A stretch of DNA of 64,000 nt from Siphonodentalium dalli (Eukaryota > Mollusca > Scaphopoda > Gadilida > Siphonodentaliidae): NCBI GenBank assembly GCA_032622095.1, contig CP136062.1, forward strand, positions 5,766,001 through 5,830,000, given 5' to 3'. The notes beneath the pieces are model-generated. The model was not told the origin of the DNA. It worked only from the letters and a program-made list of their open reading frames with translations, and made no database searches. Position numbers and translations under genes: made by a program. Of the stretch, positions 45,678-60,033 are shown piece by piece (within the stretch, counting starts at the first letter, position 1; each line of letters begins with the position of its first letter).

Positions 45678-47593
45678 GCTCAACTTACTTTGTAAATTTG
45701 AGCTATTGCCAAGGGTTGGCATCCGTCGTCCGTGTGTGCGTGCGTGTGTGCATCCGTCAACAATTTCCTTTGGTGCGGGCTTCATGTCGTATCTATGGTC
45801 TGATCTTTATGAAATTTGTCATGAATGTTGGCATTGACATCTAGATGGGAACGAGTCGTTTTGGGGTCATTCGGCCAAAAAACATGGCCGCTGGTGGCCA
45901 TCTTGGATTTAAAAATTAAATCCATTGGCGCGGGCTACAGGCCGTACTGTTTGTGTGATCATCATACAATTTGTCATGAATGTTGACATTTACATGTAGA
46001 TGGGAACGAGTCATTTTAGGATCATTCGGCCATCTTGGATTTTACTCTTTTTATCACTAAATCCTTTGACACATTCTACAGACCACATCTCTGATCCGAT
46101 CATCACCAAACTTCATATGGATCATATGGGGCGACCTCTAGATGGGAACGAGTCATTTGGAAAAAAAACATGGCCGCCGTCAGCCATCTTGGATTTTACT
46201 CTTTGCATCACTAAATACTTTGGCGCGGGCTACAGGTCGTATCTTTGGTCTGGTCTTTATGAAATTTGTCATGAATGTTGACATGTAGATGGGAACGAGT
46301 CATTTTAGGATCATTCGGCCAAAAAACATGGCGCTGGTGGCCATCTTGGATTTTACTCTTTGCATCACTAAATCCTTTGACACGTCCTACAGACCACATC
46401 TCTGATCCGATCATCACCAAACTTCATATGGATCATCGGGTCGACCTCTAGATGTGAACGAGTCATTTTGGGGTCATTTGGCGAAAAAACATGGCCGCCG
46501 TCAGCCATCTTGGATTTTACTCTTTGCATCACTAAATACTTTCCTGCGGGCTACAGGTCGTATCTTTGGTCGGATCTTTATGAAATTTGTCATGAATGTT
46601 GACATTGACATGTAGATGGGAACGAGTCATTTTGGGGTCATTCGGCCAAAAAACATGGCTGCTGGTGGCCATCTTGGATTTCCAATTTGAATCCATTGGC
46701 GCGGGCTACAGGCTGTACTGTTTGTCTGATCATCATAAAAATTTTCTGAATGTTGACATTTACATGTAGATGGGAACAAGTCATTTTAGGATCATTCGGC
46801 AAAAACATGGCTGCCGGCAGCCATATTGGATTTTACTCTTTGCATCACTAAATACTTTGACACACCCTACATACCACATCCCTAATCTGATCATCACCGT
46901 CATCACCAAACTTCATATGGATCATCGGGGTGACCTCTTGATGGGAACAAGTCATTTTAGGGTCATTCGGCAAAAATATATGGCCACCAATGGCCATTTT
47001 GGATTTTACTCTTTGTATGACTAAATATTTCTACAAAATCCATTAGCATGGGTTATACATGTAGACCAATCTGTTTCTTTGATCTGTATGAAATTTGTCA
47101 TGGATGTTGACATTGACATGTACCCTGCTTGACAAAACAAGTGTCCACCTAACCGCGGTGCAGTTAGCGTTGCCACCGTGGCTGAAATGCAACTACACCG
47201 CGGCTCCACCGGCTAACTACAGTTGGGCCGCGGTGTACTTGCCGTTCGGCCATAGTGTAATTGCCGCGGTGTACGTTCATTAAACTGAAAAAAGACCATG
47301 GTGTACATGCCGTTCGGCTGCGGTGTAGTTGCCTTTCGGCCGCAGTGTACTTGCTGTTGGGCCACGGTGTACTTGCCGTTCGGCCGCGGTGCTCAACTGC
47401 AGTTACAAACTCTGACACCGCGGCCGAATGGCAAATACACCGCGGTGCCAATGGACACTTGTTTTGTCCAGCGGGGTAGATGACTTTTAGAATTTATTCT
47501 TTGCATCACTAAATCCTTTGGCACACCCTACAGACCACATCCCTCCATTTACTGTCAACCATTAAATGATTCCTACCTACTAGTAAGTTGAGC
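45678..47593 (+). mobile_element. Pearl-like element, locus II (copy 2), with a MITE A insert
   Basis: Same ends as 24,190-25,732, TA flanks. Interrupted near its 3' end by the family A element at 47,123-47,476. A ~22-bp duplication 'ctacagtgtcattgacact' follows just outside the right end (47,595-47,632). Confidence 0.75.
47123..47476 (+). mobile_element. MITE family A (copy 2 only), perfect filled/empty pair
   Basis: 354 bp, TA at 47121-47122 and 47477-47478. The empty site in copy 1 reads 'gacatgtagatgactt' (~25,612-25,627). It lacks ~21 bp present in other copies after 'ctgaaaaaagac'. Confidence 0.95.
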
Positions 47594-47659
47594 TACAGTG
47601 TCATTGACACTCTACAGTGTCATTGACACTTTAATTTTTAGTTCTATTTAGTATACTGT

Positions 47660-48932
47660 TAGGGCCCTGCGAATCGGAAATTCGGCAACCGAATCGAATA
47701 TCGAATCGAATCGGGTGTCCGATGTCGACATCGAATCCGAATCGAATCGGGACAAGCACTGGACGGCAAAAAAATCATAGCTGACTATCGGATATCATTC
47801 TAATTATTGTTCACTTGTTTGTCATAAAAGCTGAGAAATTTTCAAATAGGAAACAAAGACCCAAGACACTGGCAGAGTTCACAGTCAAACGTTTGGCGAC
47901 TGACATCGTTCTCAATTTTATGTTAAAAACGAAAATCGAAGCTATATATCACCTAGTACGAAACAGTAAGCACAGACCTTGACACCGACTATAAAATGAA
48001 TAATTACTACTGAATATACTAGTACACTATTCGACTACCCTACACACGTCATATAACAGTGTATATTAATTCGATAATCGCCATTGACTATGAATGTATT
48101 CCAAGGATTTCAGGCCTGATGTACGCTGTATCATAAACAATGGCAGGCATATCGATGAGCATGGCCCACCATATCAGTACCCTGATGTCTACTTGTAATA
48201 ATGCATTCAGTTTGACAGAGGTAACTCTATGTAATAATCATGTGCGTTTTATCCTTGAATTTAATAAAAGATGGCATTACCTGGCTTGCTTGTCGGTCGG
48301 AATGTATTTATGCGATGGACCTTCAAAACATGCTATTATAGGTGGATCATGGATATAAACAGTGTGGGGTGATTAAAATGTATTAATGTGCACCTAGTAT
48401 AGTCATGACACAAAACACACCTAATTGGAAAGTTAACACAAACTATATAAAATTATATACTACATCTATATAGACCTTTGAGGTCATGACTTTTGACCTG
48501 TATATAGTGATTGTAGTCACTTATATATTGCAATATTGTACCCCAACATTTCAACAACAAAAAACAAGTAATCGCCTAACTAGTCTAGATAAAACTCTAA
48601 ATTACATCACACGCAGTGTCAATCCACAAGTTGCGTCCCTTTGCTGTGCTTCACACTTCGGAACGCATACCGGTAGGAGTGATTGGTTCGCTGGCAGAGC
48701 TTGACGCAGCGCCGACGAGACCTCCAGACGTGAAAACACGGTGCATTGCGGCAATTGCCCAATCAATTGAGTCGACCTCTATAAATCAACAGTTTAGTTG
48801 TGTGTCCCCATAAACTGAAACTAATGGGCCGATTCGAAAATATACGAATCGGAGAACCGATTCGTTATCGATTCCGAATCTGACCGCCGATGTCGACACC
48901 AAATCGAATCTTCGAAGCTTCGTAGGGCACTA
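47660..48932. mobile_element. Non-autonomous hAT-like element (copy 2 only)
   Basis: Starts TAGGGCCCTGCGAA, ends in the inverse of TAGTGCCCTACGAA. 8-bp duplication TATACTGT (47652-47659, 48933-48940). Copy 1 has the uninterrupted 'agtatactgtatatg' at ~25,770. Subterminal 'gaatcgaat' words (reading 'attcgattc' on the other strand) are densely repeated at both ends. Short frames inside (48,140-48,358; 48,486-48,704) have no domain. Confidence 0.95.
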
Positions 48933-51008
48933 TATACTGTATATGTATATGTACATGTAAATAGTAACATTGGGGCAATTCCATGTGACTGACATAACAT
49001 TCAAAGAACTTTTTCCAGATTCAATGTTAGCGGTATGTTGTGAGCTACAAATCTTCATGTAACTATAAAATCTTAGTTCTTACTGCTACATGTACATGTA
49101 TGTGTGCACTCAAATATTGTATTGTTCCGAATTTGGCATATGTTATGATTGTTATCGTGACTGACATTACACAAACCTATCGAAGATACATGGTACTACA
49201 TGTAGTAACTTGATTTCAAATTTAATTTATAGATGTGAATATACATGTATATGCATTGCTGATTTGTCTTACATACATGTACGTTACACTTATTAACTCT
49301 CTTCAAATTAGCATTTCAGTGTAAACATAAAAAATTTGTACATAACGGTTTAGTTAATCTGACTCAAGTACAATTATTTCTACTGTGGATGGATGCATAT
49401 CATTGCAACTTGCAAGGGCGAAAACAACATCGCGTGATGTGGACACGCCCTGCATGGACTATTTTCGCTATGCAGAGCGCAATAATTCTGTTGACATTTT
49501 GTTTGTTTGGAAAATTTGTGCAAGACAATACCGTAGGATGTACATGTAATCATCACAATACAAGTACTGGTGTAATGGTGGTATTGTGGGTAAAATTCTC
49601 ACGAAACGTGAGTGACATCAATTTCATGCCAAGTAATATACATGTACATGTAACCAAATGTATGAAAATTTGAATAACAAATCACACACTTAAGCATAAA
49701 CCAAGTTCGATCTTTTATTCAATCTTAATGTAAACATGTACATTGTATTTCCACTGTGTTGTTCAATATTTCTGCAACTGGATAAAAAATGAAAAAATAA
49801 AAATTCCCTAGCCACCCCCGGGACACCCACTCCCTAAATAGTTTATTGCGCGAGATTTTAATAGAACAGTGCATAATGAAGATAACGATACTATTTGAAT
49901 TTATCATAAGTGTCATTAATCAAGAAATGTGTCAACATACATGTACATGTAATCACATTTCTAGGGATAGGCAAAGTGCCAAAGTTTTTATTAACATTCA
50001 TTTTCATATTATATAGTCACATGATCTAGTCACATAATCACATTTGAGTATTCTACAGACTACATGGAACAACACATTTCAGATTATTTGATATTATTTT
50101 TTATATTTGCTAGGTGATATATTGCTTTAACCAAATTGTTTATCAAAACATGTGGAAATACAACTGTTCATCCCAGTTTGAAGAATAATGCTAATAGCCT
50201 AATACCAAACATAACCATGATATACATGCATGAAACCTTCTTGGGTTTCATGCATGTATCAGGGACAAGGATGTGGCATATCAGAAACAGGGACTTGGCT
50301 AGATGGTCTCCGTTGGGGGGGGGGGTATCCACCTTGGGGAAATTCCAACTGCACCCCCCCCTTGAAATCTGAATCAGACCAAACACAAGTTTTCCATAAT
50401 TTCATTTGCAGCCCCCCCCCCTTGCACCTCGGTGTTCAGGCCTAATATCCTATATACATGTATTCATAAAGCATGGTTCTACCGGTATATTCCCGGTATG
50501 AGAACATTAAGATATTTTAACCAAAATTGAATAAATCCTAACATCTAGTGGTCTAACTCCAGACAAATGCACACGGCTACGGGCAAGAGACCAGGACAAG
50601 TCGGCTGACCATGGTTGTTCGGCTCAGTGTGAGAAAATTTTGAAAACTATACAAGAAAATCACAAATCCAAGCATCTAGACTTGCCTCAACTGAAGCTTT
50701 CCTAGTGTTGGAAATTTCAAACCTCATGCTCCCCCTCAGATTGGAAAATTCTCCAACCGATGACCATTTGAGTCCACAAGTTGGACCATATGTACACTGT
50801 AGTAAAATTGTTGATTATTTTCTTAAACTAATTGGCAATTTCACATTGGCCACATGGGAGGGTCAATGACACACCGGTCCGACCATGGTTCGGCCCGGTG
50901 TGGAAAATTTTTGAAATCTGAACAAGAAAATCGCAAAATCCTTAAGCATCTAACTAGCCTCAAGCCTTCCTATAGAGTTGGAAATTTCAAACCTGACACA
51001 CCCACTTA

Positions 51009-51398
51009 CCGCTATACTTAAAGTAATTGACCACCAATAACGTGGTGTCACCCTGTTAATACCGCGGTACTATACCGCAGTATCCTCCAATACCGCGGTA
51101 CTGATACTGCTTGTTAATGCGAACAAGTATAGTATGTGGGAGTAAATACCTCCCCTCACAGAGTTCCATGAAAATCACCGCGGTATTCCAAAAAATTAAT
51201 GCGGTGCCCGCTAAAAGACCGCGGTATTCAAAAAAATTAATGCGGTGCCCGCTAAAAGACTGCGGTATCATTATCGCCCAATACCGTAACTCCACCGCCG
51301 TGACCATCTCGATACCGCTACCGTTTATTACCGGTATCACCGCGGTCATGACCGGGGTATCACCCCGTTTTTCTGGTCAATTACTTTGAGAATAGCGG
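51009..51398 (-). mobile_element. MITE family B (copy 2 only), perfect filled/empty pair
   Basis: TA at 51007-51008 and 51399-51400. The empty site in copy 1 reads 'acacccacttaggttgg' (~28,577-28,593). Two copies of the internal ~47-bp unit. Opposite orientation to the other B elements. Confidence 0.95.
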
Positions 51399-51443
51399 TA
51401 GGTTGGAAAATTTCCAACTGATGGCAATTCCAATGACAATGTT

Positions 51444-51472
51444 AAGAAAACAATATTGTCATACATTTGGTT
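51444..51472 (+). other. 29-bp micro-inversion relative to copy 1
   Basis: Exact reverse complement of 28,628-28,656. It lies 45 bp after the family B insertion at 51,009. Confidence 0.95.
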
Positions 51473-53463
51473 AAATTAACTAGCAGGTTTTGACTGGCGA
51501 AAGGGGAGGGACAGGGACCCGGACACAACCTTTCCAAGTGTTGGAAATTTCCAACCTATCACCCTCATAAGGTTGGAACATTTCCAACTGATGACCATAT
51601 CAGTCCAAAATTTTGACAAAAAATTGGAAAATATGCAAATATTGGTCCAAAAACAATTACTTCCCCCCATTATATTGTTTGAAAATCAAACTACAAGAAA
51701 ATTTTCAACATATTGTTGGTGTGAAATTTCCAACTAATGTTTTGGCAGGTATGAAATTTCCAACTGTTGAAAATTTTGACCAAAGTTGGGGGGTAAGACA
51801 CCACCCCCTCCCCACCCCCATCCCTGTCGTCACGTCTCTGCTCAGAAATCATAACTGAGGAAACATGTTATAGCGTGTAATGGCAGGCTGGTAGCCACTG
51901 CCTGAAGTAATAGGCTTCGTAATAATTGGGAATAACATATGGATGGATAGCCCAATCTCACTTCTTTTTTGCTCACGATATCAGTGACGATAAAATCTTT
52001 GTTTTGTGATTAACATTACAAGCTGATCCACATTGACTTGGAAAACAATTTGAAATTGTTCAAGCTGGCCCGGCTGGCCTTCAATTTATATGTTAAGATT
52101 TTATGTTTTACGTTGTCAAAAGTCTATTTTATTCCATTATTTATTACCGGTATATCTTTATTTCCATGTCACATATGATCAAGTGTGCTTTCATATTATT
52201 TCTTATTTTCAGCTGAGTTCTGCATAGTTATTCTTATTTTGTTGTATCAGTAGATGGAATCCTGATTAAATTTTATTTTTCCAATAGCGCAGTTTCTTGT
52301 TCTATCAAGTTGAATTTGGGTTATTGTTGGCATTGTGCCACTGATCCAACTTCTGATAACCTATATATACATGTATATAGTATAGCATTTCTAGTAACTA
52401 TACATTGTATATGACCTGTTTCTGTTCAAAACACATCAAAATAAGACTCAATACCAGAAATGGAAAATAAATTTGGTACATGGAAAAAAATGCTTTTCGG
52501 ACCCGAGAGACACCCACCCACCCTATCATACCAACCTGGAATTTTTTTCGAACACCCCCCCCCCACCCTAATTTGTTCACAAACATACTATCTGATATCC
52601 TGATATCTACATGTACATTGTAGGTTACATAGAGAATAATCACTCGATTGAACTGGTTACGTGAAATAATTCATGAGAGGCAACACAGTTGTTGAACATT
52701 ATGGACCCACGTATGTGTGTTACTGGTCGTGTGTTACTGGTCGATAGTTTGACACTCCTGCGATCCGGTAAACTTTTGACACTTCGGGTATTTTACTGAT
52801 TGTGCGATCATTACCCGTACTTATGGTAGAATCTGTTGTTTACACACTTTTTCTGCCACGGTTTGTACTGGGGCTAATATTTATTTATAATGGCCAACAG
52901 CAAGTTAGAGGCAGGGATGTTGTACAAGCATGATGGTCTTGATTGAATCGTTCATGTCATCAGTTAAATCAAGTGATCTATTCTGTTTAGGCCAAAGAAA
53001 AAAATTGTATGTTTCCGGTAACGGCGCGAAAAAATTAGGGTAGGTACAGGGGGGTGAAAAAAATAATTTCGGCACGTATGCCGGGGTGGGTGGGTGGTCA
53101 AAGCCACCAACAAGCAATTTTTTCTGCAACTAAAACAAAAATTTCCTGCTTGGTTTTTAGTGTTTTGGCAATGAGTTGGGCTTCAAAACCACTTTGAATG
53201 CGAGAAATAATGTAATTCTAACTGGTAACCCCGGTAGGTACGGTAACCCTGTAGGTAGGGAATTTTTTTTTTTAATTTTATTTTGATATTTTTTATCCAG
53301 CTGCAGAAATATTGAACTACCTCGACCGAAGTAACATAAAATGCCAACCCGTGTTGTGGGGAAAGTATTACTTGATCAACACAGTGGAAATATACATTAA
53401 GATTGATAAAAAAAATCAAATTTCATGTTTAGGTATGTTTTTTATTATTCACAATTTCACATA

Positions 53464-54145
53464 CTGCTATTCTCAAAGTAATTGACCAGAAAAACGGGGT
53501 GATACCCCGGTCATGACCGCGGTGATACCTGTAATAAACGGTAGCGGTATCGAGGCGGTCACAGCGGTATTGGGCGGTAAGGATACCGCGGTCTGATAGC
53601 GGGCACCGCGATAAATGTTTTGAATACCGCGGTGATTTTCATGGAACTCTTTGAAGGGATGCATTTAGTGAACGTTCAGACGACAACGATTCAATCGTAA
53701 GTGGAAAGATTTCCGTCGAGGCCGGAAGTAACCGAGACGAGAAAAAAAATTCCACTCAAGAGATAGTTTTTGATGACTCAGACACATAAAGAAATCACTA
53801 TTGGCAAAAGCATATTATACACATGGACAAATCACTATTGGCAAAAAAACATCATCGTCAATAATAAGTAAATAAAATAACCACTATAAATGAAGATTTC
53901 TTCAGTGTCCTTTGTTTTTTTCCGCGCAAATTGTCCTTTAAAATCACCGCGGTATCGCGAACTGTGACCAAATGCATCGTGGGGTCACCGCGGTATGCGC
54001 GGTGTTGAAGCGTTAATAAGCGGCATCAGTACCACGGTATTGGGAATACCGCAGTACCACGGTATTGGGAATACCGCGGTATCATACTGCGGTATTAACG
54101 GGGTGACACCGCGTTATAGATGGTCAATTACTTTAAGTATAGCGG
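53464..54145 (+). mobile_element. MITE family B with a nested insertion
   Basis: Left end CTGCTATTCTCAAAGTAATT, right end the inverse of CCGCTATACTTAAAGTAATT, TA flanks at 53462-53463 and 54146-54147. The interior is split at ~53,660 by ~350 bp beginning with a family C TIR (TTA then GTGAACGTTCAGACGAC); B sequence resumes at ~54,010. It lies within the stretch replaced relative to copy 1. Confidence 0.75.
53665..54005 (+). mobile_element. Family C-related insert inside MITE B
   Basis: Left end after TTA at 53665-53667 matches family C for ~35 bp. The rest ('atttccgtcgaggccgg', then AT-rich DNA) is unlike other C copies and the right TIR is not recognisable. Exact end uncertain. Confidence 0.45.
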
Positions 54146-55969
54146 TACATGTACATGACATACATGTAGCACATTTTCATAAATTTGGCTATAAACTTGG
54201 TAGGAAATTGATGTCACTAACTTTTTATAAGAATTTTACCAATAATACCGCCATTATACCGTACTTGTATTGTGACGACTACATCCCATTGTCTGGGGGT
54301 AGCCAGTACGACCACCGAGCATGCCTGGTTTTTGGAGACAGTAGCTACATTTTATACCCCTGACATATGTGGTGATAACCTCTATACATGTATATATATA
54401 GATACACACCACCATGTCTGTTGATAGTGTTCCATAAGTCCCAAACAAGACATAAAGCAGGCAGGAGATACATGTAGTCCCAGATACACTCAGGAAATTA
54501 AAATTGCAAAATATATGCCCACCAATCCACAACCCATCACACACCTGGGGCCTTTGAGACAGCTGTCAATTCATGGTAACTTTTCACAGGGATATGTTAG
54601 AAACCATGTGTTTTGCACACTAAAGGTCATCAATATTTATGAGCATTAGTGGTAAATTTTAGAAAATTTTGACTTTTTCTCAAAATATCAATAAAAAGTT
54701 TAGGGTCGGCGGGTTATTTTTAGGGTCGGTCGATGTACGGAAACATAGTTTCTTTTTACTTTGGCCTTATTACTGTATACAACCGTTAGTAAGCCCATCC
54801 TCGAGGATAAATCCAGTCTCCTCATACCGGTAGATAAGCCCAGTTTAGCCCACCACCATTGTTGAGCATTTGGAAGGTGAATACAATCATGTCTTTCTAT
54901 CCTGTAGAATACAGGTACCCTGTAGGAGAAGATACATGTACTCAAGCACATCTGTGCTTTTTTTTTTATCCCAAATGTATAGAAGCTGAACTGTATTGTC
55001 ACTGTTTCTGGCCATTATCATGTGATTTTATCTTGTTTAATATTGATATAAATAAAACACATTATTATCTTTTTCAGTACCAAAATATGGTAATGATATA
55101 AAACATGATGGTATGTCAGAACCTGAAGGCTAACTCAATGTTTGCAAAGGGGAGGGGGCCTTGTGAGTAAGCCCAGTACCTACTTTATGAGTAAATACAT
55201 GTACATGCACAAGCTCCCCCCCAGGCTTACTGATTGGTGTACATGTATACAGTATGTATAGTACATGTATACAGTATGTATAGTTGTACATGTACCCGTA
55301 CCAAGGATTAGGGGTATATATAGTGATACATGTACATGTACCTCAGTCTGTCTTTCCTTTCGGTGTGTCATTCTGTCTATCCATAACTAACATTTCACAA
55401 CACAGCTCAAAACTGGGAATTCCAATTTCGGTTTTATTCACACTTTCACCCAAAGTTATGGCCCTTTACTGGACTTTGTGTAGCGTCCATAACAAACATG
55501 CTCTATATCCATGTAACTGGATTCGCATCGCAAATTTGTGATGCGTTTTCCAATTTCTGCAAAGCAATTTACAATGAAAAAAGATGTATTGGTAGGGAAT
55601 GCTATACAAAATCTACTCTGACCTCTGGCTTGGATGTCTTTATTATTGGATTTTGTTGTCTTATGTCGCAGTGATATCACAGGTTGGGGGGAAATGTTTT
55701 GTCCATTAATTATACCCCCTGTAACGCGGTTGTGGAGAAGGGGGTTTATACTCCAATCAGCTGGTCTGTGGACATAAATTTGTCTGGAGTTTTTCTCAGC
55801 TGTTTTCTGATCATTTTCCGTGGAAGTTGGCACAGACATCAACAACATGGGGACGTGCGATTATGACATTTGTCAGACTTTTTATGGTGGCGTTACATCC
55901 CCATTTTTCGACTTAGAAAATCTTTGCAAAATGTATAATTTTGTCCGAGCTTTTATTCCTACATTTTTA

Positions 55970-57732
55970 GCTCAACTTTACTTTGTAAAGTTTGAGCTAT
56001 TTGCCATGGCTTGGTATCCGTCATCCGTGTGTGTGTGCGTGACTCGTCAACAATTTCCTTTAGCACTGGCTACAGGTCGTACCTTTGGTCGGATCATTAT
56101 GAAATTTGTCATGCCTGTTGAAATGTAGATGGGAACGAGTCATTTTGGGGTCATTTGGAAAAAAAACATGGCCGCAAGCGGCCATCTTGAATTTAAAATT
56201 TCAATCCATTAGCACAGGCTACAAGTCGTACTGTTCGTCTGATCATCATGAAATTTGTCATCGATGTTGTAACTGGAGATGGGAACGAGTCATTTTGGGG
56301 TCGTTCGGCCAAAACATATGGCCGCCAGCAGCCATCTTGGATTTTACTCTTTGCATGACTAAATCCTTCTGCATGGGCTACAGGTCGTAGCTTTGGTCGG
56401 ATCTTCATGAAATTTGTCATCGATGTTAATATTGACATGTAGATGGGAACAAGCCATTTTGGGGTTATTGGGCCAAAAAACATGGCCGCCAGCGGCCATC
56501 TTGAATTAAAAATTTCAATCCATTAGCACGGGCTACAGGTAGTACTGTTTGTCTGATCATCATGAAAATTATCATTGATGTTAATATTGACATGTAGATG
56601 GGAACAAGTCATTTTGGGGTTGATTGGCCAAAAAACATGGCCACCAGCAGCCATCTTGGATTTTACTCTGCATGACTAAATCCTTTGGCATGGGCTACAG
56701 GTCGTAGTACCTTTGGTTGGATCATTATGAGATTTGTCATGGCTGTTGACATTGACATCTAGATGAGAACGAGTAATTTTTGTGTCATTCGGCAAAAAAA
56801 CATGGCCGCCAGCGGCCATCTTGAATTTCAAATTTCAATCCATTAGCACGGACTACAGGTCGTACTGTTCATCTGATCATCATGAAATTTGTCATCGATG
56901 TTAACAATGACTTGTAGATGGGAACGAGTCATTTTGGGGTCATTGGGCCAAAAAACATGGCCGGCAGCAGCCATCTTGGATTTTACTCTTTGCATGAATA
57001 AATCCTTGGGCACGGGCTACAGGTCCTACCTTTGGTCGGATCATTATGAAATATGTCACAGCTGTTGACATTAATAAGTAGATGGGAACGAGTCATTTTG
57101 GGGCCATTCGGCAAAAAAACATGGCCGCCAGTGGCCATCTTGGATTTAAAAATTTAATCCATTGGCACGGGCTACAGGTCATACTGTTCTTCTGATCATC
57201 ATGAAATTTGTCGTGGGTGTTAATATTGACATGTAGATGGGAACGAGTCATTTTGGGGTCTTTCGGCCAAAAAACATGTCCGCCAGTAGCCAACTTGGAT
57301 TTTACTCTTTGCATGACTAAATACTTTGGCACGGGCTACAGGTCGTAGCTTTGGTCGGATCATCATGAAATTAGTCATGGATGTTAACAATGATATGTAG
57401 ATGGGAACGAGTCATTTTGGGGTCATTCAGCCAAAAAACATGGCCGCCAGCAGCCATCTTGGAATTTACTCTTTACATGACTAAATTATTTGACACAGGC
57501 TACAGGTCATATGATCTTTTGTCGGATCATCATGAAATTTGTGATGGTTGTTAATGACATGTAGATGGGAATTTAAGTCATTTTGTGGTCATTCGGTAAA
57601 AAAAACATGGCTGCCAGCGGCCATCTTGGATTTCACTCTTTGCATAACTAGGCCTTTCAACTTTCCACATTCCTAATCACTCCATTGACATTATGACATA
57701 ACACATGAAATTATTCCCTTTCCAAGTTGAGC
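55970..57732 (+). mobile_element. Pearl-like element, locus I (copy 2)
   Basis: Ortholog of 32,143-33,909 with the same number and order of alternating ~160-bp units. TA on the left, TT on the right. Scattered substitutions, for example 'gaacaagtcatttt' at ~56,600. Confidence 0.78.
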
Positions 57733-59782
57733 TTCAGTGTCATTGTCACTTTTATTATATTTAGCCATAGCATAGTATGATAAAGATAGTGACCACTCGT
57801 CGTCTGTCTGTGTGTCCATGGACATTTATGCATGGTGCGATAACTCAAACATTTTCTATCTGATCGGAATTTTACATATGAATGTCTGAGCCCAAAAGAC
57901 AGATCAAGTTCGAATATGGGTTTGATGCGACTATTTTTAACTGAGTTATGGCCCTTTTTCTAAAAAATATTCACTCTATATTAAAAAACAAAACAAAATT
58001 TCTTAGATTGAATTCCTTGCTCAATTTATCCACAAAAAAACCCACAAAAATAATCAATAAATAAATAAATAAAAAAAATAAATATTTTGTTTAAATATTA
58101 AATTAAACAAATTTTTTTTTCTCCAAAGTTACCAAAATTTTAAAAACTAACACCATTATAACTCTGCCAAGGGTACCCGAGTCTGATGTTATTATACAAA
58201 AAATGTAAATGTTATTTGTTTAATAGTGATTCCAGTCTTCAGCATAAACTATGCCTGTGATTTGTTGACCGCTTTGGTGTATAAATAATTCATACCATAT
58301 TACCAATGGGTCAGCAGTGAGGTATCTTATCTTGATGGCGGTTGTTGGTAGAATATGATACATTGTAAACTTAAATTGGAATCTCTTGACCAAGTATTCC
58401 ATGGTCACCTTTTCACATTTAACCCAAGGCTGGGGTGGTGCAGCGCATTACAGATCCTGTTCCAGTGCATTCTCTTACATAAGGTACATGTAAATGTGAG
58501 TGACCCATAAATTCCTATAAGTTGTGTTATGTACATGTATGGTCTATAATACCGGTAGTACATAACAGTATACTCTATAAATCAACATCAACACTCTCAT
58601 TTATGTTTCCGATCATAGTAATTTACTATCGCCAAGGAATAGGTTAACATCTGCCGATCATGATCGGCCTCTCATTTGCTCAATAGGTTTTATGATTAGG
58701 GTTAGGGTTTTGTACCTGCAATGGGAATCTGTTATTTTATTATTTTAACTAAATGTTTACTGATATGTGAACCATCTTATTGTTTTAAAAAGGGGGGTAT
58801 CCTTAGTCCCATTGGGAGAGTCACACCTCTAATGTTTACAAGAGTTACGGCCCTTGTTTGAGTTAGAAATTTGTGAAATTTGTGTCCGAAAGAATATTTA
58901 AGCTTGTAACTCGGGGTGTTAATTATAGGGTGTTCTTGTATGTTGAGCATAGTTTGGTGGTGGAAAGGATCCCCACATACCAGTTTCATATTTGCCAGTT
59001 ACAACCATTCTTTGACTTGGAAATTTGTGATTGAGGATTCGGAGGGTTCGGAGTTATATAGTGGAGACCTTCGTTTGACCCCGTCCTTCACAGTGCAAGT
59101 TTTGTCTGCACTCTTTTCGGAGTTATGGCCCTTTGCCAGAGTTATGACCTTGTGTTAGACTGAGAGAAGTGCCCCATTATTACTTTATTTTCGCTCTAAA
59201 TATAGGCAACATTGAGCGTTCCCTGTCTTATATTCCACTATAGTACAAGAAATATCAATCATGCCGCCATTATACTGAACAAATGACAGAAATATTTTGA
59301 TACATGTGTAGCATGCCTTTAAATCCGACAAGAGTACATGTACATGTAAATCATTATTCATGATTTTCATTAACTCATTTTCAACACTTCTGACTTGCTG
59401 TAGAAATTCTAAAGCATTTGCCTAAAGTGATATCTTATCAGTTGTATGTATTTCAATTACTGCTACTGCAAATGAGAATTATGAATATTGAATTGCAATT
59501 TGATTTCATTCCTGGCGGTAGTTTACCTTTTATTGTGAAAATATGACAGAATATATAACAACACTAGTCACTATAGTCTACACACTGCAAGGTGAGTGAA
59601 ATTATGAATTATTGACAAATTTGAAAATCATGTATTTCTATCAACTGGCGACTGAAATACCGGTTTGAGTTTGTGCTATAAATTAGTACACAAGCACTTG
59701 AACATGAAATCGTGTGGGACTGGTTGAATTGACCTGCGATATGATGGATCACATCCATCCTCAAGCTACTTTTGCCATTTAA

Positions 59783-60033
59783 CCCTTTCATACTGGTGCA
59801 GCATTAAAGATAATGTGCCTGTGCACACTCGTATACATGTATAAATATATGCATGTCTCTCATGGTGAGCCTCGCATATAAAAGTTCACTGGTTTACAAT
59901 GTTAAGGCAAATGTTGTTAGGCCAATGTCTTTTCTTATATACGCGAGGCTCCCAATAGGAGACTCCCATATATATAAGTGTGCATTGGACCAAGTTTTTC
60001 GCAAAATTTCATTGAGCTCTAGTCATGATAAGG
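59783..60033 (-). mobile_element. piggyBac-like MITE, TTAA-flanked (copy 2)
   Basis: TTAA at 59779-59782 and 60034-60037. Ortholog of 36,211-36,461. Confidence 0.65.

Noticed and set aside
54240-54363. YCDDY in the frame 53,995-54,363, like a reverse transcriptase active site
   Set aside because: No other RT block is present, and the N-terminal half is MITE B sequence; a chance match.
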